Of a stretch of 64,000 bases of DNA, positions 42,102 to 53,100 are shown piece by piece (the first letter of the stretch is position 1; every line of letters begins with the position of its first letter). Below the pieces are notes generated by a model. That model saw nothing but the letters and a program-made list of their open reading frames with translations. It did not search any database and was not told the origin of the DNA. The stretch is from Leptasterias polaris (lineage: Eukaryota; Echinodermata; Asteroidea; Forcipulatida; Asteriidae): positions 1,178,001 through 1,242,000 of the forward strand of contig JAZGTN010000038.1 of assembly GCA_037783415.1 (NCBI GenBank), given 5' to 3'. The translations under genes were made by a program, and so were the position numbers.

Positions 42102-43947
42102 GTCGTCACAAATCAAACCTTCATCATAGCTCGACGACTAAACCATGCAGAAACAAAAAAGGTTAGACGTATTCCAGTCGTGCAATATTCAACACCAAAT
42201 GCACATAAATTGTATAAAAGAATGCACCCTGTCAGTGGAACATTTAATTAACAAGAAGATAAGTGCAATTGAGAGACACATTGTTTTGGATGCTCATAAT
42301 TTTGTATATGTTCTATTCACCTAACATTCATTCCTTATGTCACCTGACTTCACTAAATAAGCGTGAAAATATACATTGCATTATATTATGTATGTGAAAA
42401 CTGACAATCATTCACGTGTTGGACGGAAGAATATTTTTGTTGTTGTATATATACAGTTGTACTTTTAAAACGTTAGCATGACAGCAACCTGTGCTTCATG
42501 CGGAATGAACATTGCGTCGCAAACCGAAAATAGACCATTTTAACATTTGTTTACAAAATAAGTGATATTGTACAATTCAATGCCTTTCTGGCAGGCAAGA
42601 CACTTTAATGGTGTATGGTAAAAATTACATTTTGTGTCACGATTTCCACATGAATTCAAATGTTTAAAAAATAATAGCTCAACAATTTTCGAGATGTGCA
42701 TTCATTCCTTCTTTAAATGAAAAGTTGATACAAATCAGACAGTGCAATCTCTATCAAATTTAATATAAGTATTATCTTCTATGGAGCTGTGTAGGATTTT
42801 GAGTGCCTGCAGGAATTGCAGAGGCCGCTGTCACAAAGATTTAAGATCGATTTTATATGTTTATCAAAATTGTTAACCAAAGTGTGGTGTCAAATACAAA
42901 TCGCTATGGCATTAATACTGACAACTCATCTTAAAGTTCAATAAGATTCTTTGTGATCCAACCTACCCTCTTAACCCTCAAATGTTCAGAATCACTAAGG
43001 CAGGGTCCGACAACTATGTCTCAAGACCAACGGTTTAAGAATTCCTTTCTACCTAGCGCAATTAACATTTTTTACAGCAGTTGGTAGAGATAAGGTGGTT
43101 CATGCCTTAAATATTTTGTACATTCTTGTGTATTTTACGTATAATATGCCCTCGACCCTTTTTATTACTGTAATATTATAAATTTTAATTCTTGTTGTCT
43201 ATTGTTTTTTATGCATTTACTTGACTGTATTGATTCTCCTTATACACAGGGAAGACAAATTTAATGCTTTTTATCATGATGACAATAAATATTTTGAATC
43301 TTGAATCTTGAATCTAAAGATGAATCTCAGTTGTTTGTGAAATCGAACCCAGGATCTGTGGCTTATTTGTGAGCATGTGACTTCACAAATACATAGTCTA
43401 CAGGCAAGACATGTGGTTTTCTTAGTTAGTTTTACTGGTTAAATCATGTTTACTGATCAACACTAAACATGAACAATTTGCTAGACTTGACCCAAATCGG
43501 ACTTCCTAGGTTATGTAAATCCATCTTCTCGCATAACTCATCTCCAGGACGGTGATCCCAAACGTCCATGCAACATCAGCTATTAACAGACTCCTGAATT
43601 AGGCGTTTCTTATAACAATATACATGTAAGAACACATGTAATACGTGTACGTATATTGTTACGGATTAAGCAATCAGGAGTCCCGGCGACTTGAGCAAAG
43701 ACTACCCAACGATATGCCTACTCCTATGGCAAAGTCTTATGCTACTACTCAATGTCGACTTCACACAAACGGTAAAAGCATCGCCATGAAACGGCATGCT
43801 TTATTCTTTTAGATGAAATCCTTTTAAAAACCCTTATATTAAAACCACTTTAAATTTCATTTTTAAGGCAATTAGTTCCGTCTATGAAAAAAATAGAATT
43901 GGTTCTGTTTTTGCTTTTTGGTTTTAAAGTTGTTTGGGTTGTTGTTT
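42102..43947. other. Region between MITE and gene B stop; probable LINE 3' tail
   Basis: 43260-43315 ends with AATAAATATTTTGAATC followed by three TTGAATC units, a form common at LINE 3' ends. A minus-strand AATAAA at 43805-43800 lies about 145 nt past the gene B stop and is a candidate polyadenylation signal for gene B. Nothing else is recognised. Confidence 0.45.
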
Positions 43948-44166
43948 CTACACGCTCGCTGTGGCTAGGGTTGAAGGCCCCGAGGTGTCAGCGGGGTTGT
44001 TGTGGGACTCTTGTTGATCGGAGCTCGTCTCGGTGAGGTAGCCTTTTTCCCTTGATGGGTTGCAACCGCACACCATTCCACACGACCAGAAACCGCACCC
44101 TTTACCGTTACCGGGTGGCGAAGAAGATGTGGAATTCTTTTTGATTTTGTGGATTTCGTCCTCAAG
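43948..44166 (-). CDS. Gene B last exon: coiled-coil end and C-terminal tail
   Basis: 72 codons plus stop at 43948-43950, acceptor [17 protein letters not shown] continues the heptads of the previous exon (Leu/Ile at 7-residue spacing). A Gly/Cys-rich segment with four cysteines (possible palmitoylation, inference) and a Ser/Thr-rich end follow. No RSRR-type retention signal is seen. Confidence 0.85.
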   Translation of the reverse strand, partial: LEDEIHKIKKNSTSSSPPGNGKGCGFWSCGMVCGCNPSREKGYLTETSSDQQESHNNPADTSGPSTLATASV

Positions 44167-47100
44167 CTGTGAGCAGGGAAATGAACAGAGAACAATTGGA
44201 AAAAGAAGAAAGGAGTTGAGCTTTGTTTTCAGGTCTTTCACCGAGTTTAGTTTTGAACTTTGACTCGTGGATTCATAATTTGATGGAATAATTGCTCGTG
44301 TAGGTTGACACAATTTTGGATTGGCACCCAAATCTGTCATTTATGGGTTGCTAGTTCAGAGAGTAGGACATTAAATGATACGGAACATTAAAGTACATTT
44401 AAAAAAAGACCTTTTAGGCCTAAAAGCGGCTGCTGGCATAAAAACCCTTCCAGATCAGAATTTACCCGAATTTGAGTCCCTTTGAGCCTGACCTATTTCG
44501 ACCTAAAATCTGTGCCAAAATGACCCAGTAGTGAATCTTAATCACGCAGAGTCAAGTTCAAATCCAATTTGTAACAACATTCCAGGGCCCAATTTCATAG
44601 AGCTGCTTAAGCAGAAAATATTGCTTAACGATTGTCTGCTAAGCAGAAATGAGCAGGATACCAGTCAAAAAGTGTACATGTGACAAGGTAGTTTGGCTCA
44701 GGTAACCTTATTCTGGCAAGCAAAATATTGTTGTGCTTAGCGACTTTTTGTGTTTAAGCAGCTCTATGAAATTGGGCTCAGGTCAGGCTGACCCGGAAAT
44801 GGTTTTGGCCCCATGGGACCAAGAATCCGGGTCAATTCTGACCCTGGAGTTTTTATAGTGTATTGCCTTGCAAAGATCTCTGCCAAGCGATGTATGGACA
44901 CCTTTGTAGTACCTTCACATGGCCTGACTACTTCATGGAGGCAAGGCCTAAATGTGACCATAAGCCGCACTTAAAGATGTAACCGTGGCTGGGCCGAAAT
45001 GTAGCCACAACAAAGTGCATAAGTGTAGCATTGGCCAAAATTTAGCCTCAATTTTGTACCTCAATGAGTACAGGCGCAAGCTCAGATATTATTTTATATG
45101 CTGGGCAACATTCAAGTACAGAGACATTACGTTCTCGGGCTACATTAATAGTTCCTGCGCAGACACCAGTCGCAACAATGGATTTGGCTATTCAATTGTT
45201 TCTGCTGTTTGTGTAAAAATTGTTCAAGAACTGGCCCTGGCCAAAACCCAGAACTCATCATTTTGCATTCGAGAACACTAAAATAAGTTTATATCGAAGC
45301 AAATATTACCGAGTGTTAGAATACGTTGTTTTGTTTGTAAATTTGGATAATTACACTCACGTCCTGAATGGTACTTTTAAGTTCTTTGTTCTCCTTGAGT
45401 AGATTTCCACCACCACCTGATGTCTCGCTAATATTATTGGTTCGACTCATGGTCTTGGGCTGGTTGGGGTCACCGTCTGGGTACTTTACTACTGCAATGA
45501 TCTGTTGGTCGATACATAAATCCAATATAGGGAGATGAAATCATAGCATTATAGTATTAATTTATAGTATATACAGCTCAAAATCAGTGTCCACATTTTG
45601 TGTGATTCAACATATGCATAAAACGTTTCTCTTCCAAGAACACTATCAGTCATAGCTCAAACATTGACTCCATCTACAACTTTCTTCTTAAAGCGCTTAG
45701 AGGCTGGCATGCAGTAGGCGCTATACAAATACGTTATATTATCATTATTATTATATGCATGAACAAACAAACCTGTGAAAGTTTGAGCTCAATTGGTCAT
45801 AGAGGTCACGAGAAATAGTGAAAAGAGACCATTATGTGTTTTCTGTTTTTCAAACATCGAGTTAATTATCACGCGTGATAAAAACTATTGTTTTACTCAT
45901 TTCTTAGAAACGATAGCATTTTAGGCAGAAATATTTTAAGGAACTCTTTCTACCATTACTTACTTTAAATCATGTAAGTTATGTGTGAATCTGTGAACAT
46001 TGTGTTTTTCGATCTTACCAATAGTGTACAGGGCATTTAAACATCAAAAATGGTTGGTGTACGTGCTGATGGGACTGTTCTTTTGTGTGCGTTTTGTTTT
46101 TGTGAGTTTTGTTATGTTTTTTGTTCCTTTGCTTGTCTTTCATCTATGGTCGCCTTCTCAGTTTGGAGAGGTATATCCCAGGCATTGCAAAGAGTGCTTC
46201 CATGCGAGTTGGTTGTCTTTATTGGGCTCGGAAGTGCTTGGCTCCTGATGCTACTCTGTAGTACCTTTACACCTGCTTTACAAGACTACTCTAGGTCCCC
46301 TAATGGAGTACCGTTGTCACATTTGAGATGGAGCTTCTGCCTGTCATTTATCCTTAAGAGATAAAGTGCAGGTCAGTGTATTGTTAATCTTGTTGGTGAT
46401 GGGTTGGGATCAGCGTTACAACCTCTTTCCCACCATCGGCCTTTAGCAAGCATCTGTCTTTTCTACATATATTTTCATAGTAAATGTGCCACCAGTGTGT
46501 CCGACCTGGTCCCTCCTATCAGGATGATTGGGAGTGAAACCAGGACTTTGGGCTTGTTCTCACCCAACACACTCTTGATTTGTTGAGATGTGGAACAAAG
46601 AGCCATTCCAACAGCTTTATTCCACGTACTGCATCTCTTTTAAATTCTTTGCCTGGTGCATGTTTCCCTCCGTCCTACAATATAGACAGAGGAATGTATA
46701 CTCATACATTCACCATTCCTGAGTTGTTCTTCTTGTAGCCCCTCACAAAGAGTGGCCTTTAGACTTGTCTCAGGCACAAACATTTATGTAAGAATCCGCA
46801 AACAATATCATTCTCGGTGATTAAGTTCATTCACTTGCCTTCGGGACAAACACCACCGTGAGTGTGATACTTGTACAGAAGAGAATGATGCACGACACGA
46901 ACAGGAATAGTGCTTCCGGGTTATTGTTGATGACGACACTGACTGCTACACCAATCAGACACAAGATGACGACGTTATAGACGCTGATGCCGATCAGCTT
47001 GCTGTCGTTCAAACCGGGAATTGTCACCTGGGGGAAGGTGATAACGTTTGGGTTTAATTTGGTAATAATCGTCGAAATTAAGATTGTCAGTTACCTGAGG

Positions 47101-50100
47101 GTGTTTTAGTCTTTTGTATTAACTTGGCACAATGCCAATATTGTCTAGAGAAAGTCTTGTATATAAAATAACAACATTCACTTTGTTATTAGCCTGCAAC
47201 ATTCACTTTGTTATTAGCCTGCAGCGTTTGATTGCAACTCCCCTGTGGTACGTTGTCAGCACTTGCTTCCAATTCTGTTTCATAGAATGATAGGGTTTGT
47301 TTCCTCTCTTTTTTCAGTTATATCTTTTTTTCAATTATATTTAAAAACTGCAGATATTTAAATGGGCACATGAAGTAGACACGTTTCAATATATTAGAAG
47401 TTAAAATGGTCCAACCTTGGGACTGTTGTTGAAAACTTTACTGTGGAAACCTTATTGTTATTCGACTTTTAAACCGATGCATACCTGTCGTGTTTCCCAA
47501 GCTAGGAATGTGCCGAATATCAAGAGCAGACCCTTGTAGCCATACAAAGCTCCAAGCCAAATGGTTAACGTGTCACATGAACAGAAGCGAATAAACGGCT
47601 GTATGTATTTATTCTCTGTTTCCGGATCTTCCTGTAACAGTTAGACATACAATAGACCTTATGACGTCAATTGAGTAGGGCGCCCTCGCCTAGAGGAAGA
47701 TGTTCTAAGATGGCGGCTTGGTGACGTCAATGCATAAGGTCTATAGGAAAGTGATGTACTCAAATTCATCAGAGGAAGAACGTAATATACTCTGAGGATT
47801 TTGCAGCGTTCATTTGAATAGATTGGGCCTTATTTGGTTTGATGCACACTGATGATTTTGGTACACACTGAAGGAGCTTGCAACGTTCATTATAATGGCT
47901 TGGGCCTTATTTGGTCTGGTATACACACAAAGGATGTTGCAGTGCTTAATGCATCGGGCCTTATTACACGCTAATTAGTGATGGTGGTGCTTCTAATATG
48001 TTCATTGTCTTTGAATTAAGACATTAAGTATGAGGTTTGGGTTACATTTAAATATGAGGTTGGGGCTTCGTGTAAGTATGATGTTGGGCCAACATTTGGG
48101 TATAAGTTTTAGGCTACAAAAGTCAGGGCTATAATTGGGGGACGCACAGACGTCTGTATGTCACATACAGATCAATATTTCTCTGCCTGGAATGGTGTAA
48201 GCTTTGGAACAGCGAAGCCGCGCCTACAACTCCCCACTCCCACAGCCTCTTGGAAAACTCTGGTGCTAACCGGTTTACTTAGGATAGGCCCATATGTAAA
48301 AAGTAACTTTTAGTCATCTGCTGGCGGGACAGACGTATCCCCATACTATGGTTTGGAGACTGGCGTAGTGACCAGTCTTTTTTTGTTCATCATTTGCTAT
48401 CATTTTGTGCATTTTAGAAAGTGGTTTTCATTTCTGATCATTTTTATGTAAGGGGCGCAGTATACTTTTCATTATTATTAGTACTTACCCGCCGAGGAAA
48501 TAAATCCAAAGTGGTCATTTTAAGTGGATCGATAAGTTGCCAAAGTGACAGAATAACAACATCAACGAGTAAGAGAAAAAAGACCATGATGAAAAGCTGA
48601 CTGTCTGTCACAATCTATTAGATGAAAAAAAGAAGAAAAAACTATTAAAATATCACACAATGAAAACTTCGTCTTGAAAATGGAGTGAAAAGCCACTTTT
48701 TTCATTGAAATTGTATCCCCCTTGTGCCCACCTAAAATGTTACCGGAGTTTCGGCACTGGAATAGGCAGGTGAAAAAACAGGGGGTTTTCTTCTTGAAAA
48801 GGCTTGTCATGGTTTCTCAAGGAAATCAGTAAAAAAGTATTACCCTTCGTTTCGGCGTCTTAAAGGCTGCTACTCGATGAATCCGCCACGTCTTACTAAA
48901 CAAAGCGCCGAACGCGAGCACAAAACCAACAGAGAGAATCCAGGTTTTCATCTGTAAAATAAGAAAATTAAGTTTATTTCGGATTAAAATGATGCGAGAA
49001 TACTGTTTTGTATTTATGACCTCATGGAACTTTGAACGATGACATAATTTAATCGAAAAGCTAACGAGCGTTTTCGCAGGAAATTTTCTTGTAGCATAAA
49101 ACGTGATCGTCAAAGGTTAATTACATACAATATTAATGTAGGGAGACGGGAAGGAGTCAGGCCCGTAGGGAGACGGGAAGGAGTCCGGCCCGTAGGGAGA
49201 CGGGAAGGAGTCCGGCACGTAGGGAGACGGGAAGGAGTCCGGCACGTAGGGAGACGGGAAGGAGTCCGGCACGTAGGGAGACGGGAAGGAGGCCGGCCCG
49301 TAGGGAGACGGGAAGGAGTCCGGCCCGTAGGGAGACGGGAAGGAGGCCGGCCCGTAGGGAAACGGGAAGGAGGCCGGCTCTCTAATTAAAAAGGACGAGC
49401 ATTCACCCAAAAATACCACAATATAAAATACACACGCTCACGTCTACAATAAAAAGTGATCTCATGCACTTAAACTGATTTTAATCCTCCTGCTTAGCAC
49501 ACAATGAAAATAGTACAACACAGTCAGTACCAAATTTTAAGAAGGGCACAAGGTCAACACGAGGCTGGCTACGTCACATACACGTTTACGATGCCCGATT
49601 CAGATAGCCCTTAAGATTACAATGATTCTCTTATCAAACGAAGAGTTAAATAAGAGAGAGCATTAGGATGTTATCCCTCCCAGATGATAAGTATAGACCC
49701 CTTGCATATGACATCACACGCTAAAAAAGCGCCCTCACTGAGGCCAAAAAGCGCCCTCACTGAGGTCAAAGGAGGCAGATGATTGGACGATAGGTGTTCT
49801 TTGTGCGTAAAATAGTGTGCGTGACCTCGGGGTCCATTTAGCGTTCCGCGTTTAATGCAAGGGGTCTATTAGGAGCATGGCCAGAGACATGCTCCCTACA
49901 CTAAATAGACAGAAATACCTACAGAAAATATATGTGCTGTCTACCCCTCAAAGCTAAAATGGAAAAAGAGAGCGAGTCCACAGGTCGCGATCCCAAAGTA
50001 AACTTTGTACAATATGTACACTGAGGGCGCACTTGGACTCCCTACATTAACTTTAGCAAAAACATTACACAAGTATAACTTTGTGAACCATACAAACTAA

Positions 50101-53100
50101 AGCACAAAGGTTTTCCTTAAGACTGTTTCTGTCATCATGCTGATTTCCCCTTTCCATTTGAAATTGTTGTAGACTGAAATCAACCTGGTCCCCTTGAATT
50201 GTTATTGTGTTTTCGGGGTACAAGTCAAAGATTGCTGCATTCACTTCCCTCTAACTAATATAGACTTCTCGCGTACGTCACATTTCTATAGCAACGCTAT
50301 CAAAAGCAGCGTGCCGTATCGACATGAGCGAACAGCGGGTGCTTGAGAAAAAATGGATACGAGTTTGGTAGGCGACATACGCGTAGGACTATAACAAGCG
50401 TTGCGTTTCGTAGCAAATTTTGTTTGTTTTAGGTTTTTTTGTTTATGTTGGTACGTATGTGTGACGTGTACGCTCACACATTCTTGTTAGAGTAGACGAG
50501 CGATAAAAATAATGACGTCATCTGAGAAATGCCTTTATTTTAGCCTGTCAAAAGAGTATACAGCAATCCTTCACCGATCTTGAACTCTTGGTGGCAGCAG
50601 ACATGCCTCCATTACTGCGGTGGTACCTGGGTGGTACTGCGCTGCCTAGCGACTGGTATAAGGTTTGGGCTACACGGCGATCATTTGATCAGTCACGGGT
50701 TATTGGACTTTTACTTTGCAAATCGCTTAAACCCGTCGCTAGGCAGAGCAGTACCACCCAGGTACCACTGCAATAATGGCGGTATCTGCTGCCACCAAGA
50801 GTTCAAGATCGGTGAAGGATTGCTGTATAGACCCACTTGCTCTTACGTCATGCACGGCTACTCTCAAAACTTATAGCTTGGGGATGCATGGCAAACCATG
50901 ATGGCACGAGTCTATGAATGGAAGTTCCTTAGAATGGTCATAGCACTACCAAAAGTTTCTCCATTACTGGAGCTAGAACTACCAATTAGGAATACTCTAT
51001 TCGGAACAACCAATCGACACTGCAAATTCGTGCATTTCAGAACCACCATGGGTTCCAATGGTAGTACAGTGTTACGTATAATATGCAGTGAGAGAGCTAG
51101 AGAGAAGCCTGTTATAAATATGTATGAAGTAGTCGACGTCAGCATACAAGATATTGCGCGGGATTGGCTGAGATCGGGTCCTGTGGCAATTTTCATGTAC
51201 GGAAAAAATTCGCTCTCAGCCCATGTCTGCCATTTTGGGAGCATGTAAAGATATTGCGTGTGCTTTTTACCGAGCACATGTTACTTATTATCATGTGCAG
51301 TGAGCTGTAAAAGCATTCAGTATAGCTGGACCAATAATTTGGAACAATCTTCCTCCTGTCATTAATAATGAACAAATAATGAAGGCGACGAAAGCAGAGA
51401 TTGAAGATTTTCTTACGTAACATAAGACGCCGAACGTGTCTTCAGAGACGAGGTTTGTGTCAAGTCCTGAAACGACAACGAACATATACACCAATATACC
51501 GCCAAGGATGATGAGGTTGTTCAGATTGGGGCTCGACATCTTCACGTGTCTGAAGAGAAATATCACATCAAACAATAAATAACAAATGGATATTAAAGAT
51601 CAATTTGAATGAATTGACATTATTGTTCCTTGTTAAAGAAAGGTGACCGAGTGTGTAATGATTACATAATTATTATTGAGTGAAACTTAATAAAATAGTT
51701 TCATTATGTACACCAAAACAAAAACCCACAATTGTATCAGTGTCATGCTGGGCACATTTGCCGAGTTTCACGAAAAGCCCCTCAGCGCCTCGGCATCAAA
51801 ACAGCTCTGTGATGTCACACAACAGACTCGATCCAAACAAGACAATGAAAAATGCATAGCAATGAAGATAAACAACCGCCATCCAGTCCGTGTTGTGTTG
51901 CATTTAACGGCACAACACGGACTGGTTTTACGCTGGTACTTCTGATGTACTGGTATTTCTGTTCGCACAGGACTTCAAATGGTCAAGTTGCCCTTGCTAT
52001 GTTAGTTTATTGGGGAAAAGTCCGATGCGAACACGGTCTTACCTCTGTTGACGGTATTTGACGTTAAAACCTAAGAAGAAGAGCGACAGAATAACACAGC
52101 ACGTGGTCACCCCACATATGCTGAAGTACAGAATAGGCGCCAGACCCTGGTACTCCCTTACTACAATCATCCTTATCTCCGGGGTTCTATCTAGAGGAGG
52201 ACCATCTCCTGTAAAATTGAAAAATGCAATTATTGTTAGAAATTGTTTTAAGTTGCGTGGGCCCAAGGGTTTAACTTGAAGAGACGACCCTTAGTGGCCT
52301 AATTAGTTAGTGTTTCAGTTTCCAGTGCAGAGGGTAGGGCATAGTATCGTAGTCACTGCGGATTTTTTTCCGTGCCCCGCAGATGCTAAAGGATTAACTT
52401 GACTTACCTGGCCAGACAATATCCTTCCGCCATTCCAGTGTGTCATCAACGGCACTATAAAGAGCAACTTGTTGTTCAAAAAACTCTGGAAGGTAAAGAT
52501 GGAAAATAAAGAAACATTAATTGACCGTTTTGGTTTTGTGTCTTGGGGTTGGGTTTTTTATTCAATATCTTAAAACATGTTTGCCTTTCATAATATATTA
52601 TGTTATAGCTCAGTTCGTGAAAACAAAAGAGTTCAGTAGCGCACTCGTTGTTATAAAAAATAATAAGGTAGATATAGTTCTAGTTTTACCTGCGAGGGTA
52701 CGACAAATGAATGGCAAACGTCTATTGCAATCTGCGGTTTGCCATTCACCGTCTTTAAGAAAATCCACGTAGGTGCAATGGATGCTGTCAGCCATATTGG
52801 TCGAACTATCAGAAGAAGACCGTAATGATGAGTTCGACTCGTCTCTGGTATTTATCCACCTATTAAGCGAGGGTACATAAAGATATAATGTTCAACTAGG
52901 GTTTTTCCTTCTAAACACCCCCGGCTCAGAATCGACCCAGTTCCGGGTCAGAATTGACCCAGTCCCGGAACAGAATTGAGCCAATCCCGGCTCAGAATCG
53001 ACCCAATCTTGGGTCAGATTTGACCCAGTCCCTGGTCAGAATTGAGCCAATCCCGGCTCAGAATCGACCCAGTACAGGGTCAGAATTGACCCAGTCCCGG

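Noticed and set aside
49117..49419. 100-residue Ser/Pro-rich frame as a gene or extra exon
   Set aside because: It is translation of a minisatellite in an intron; inserting it between TM2 and TM3 would break the receptor.
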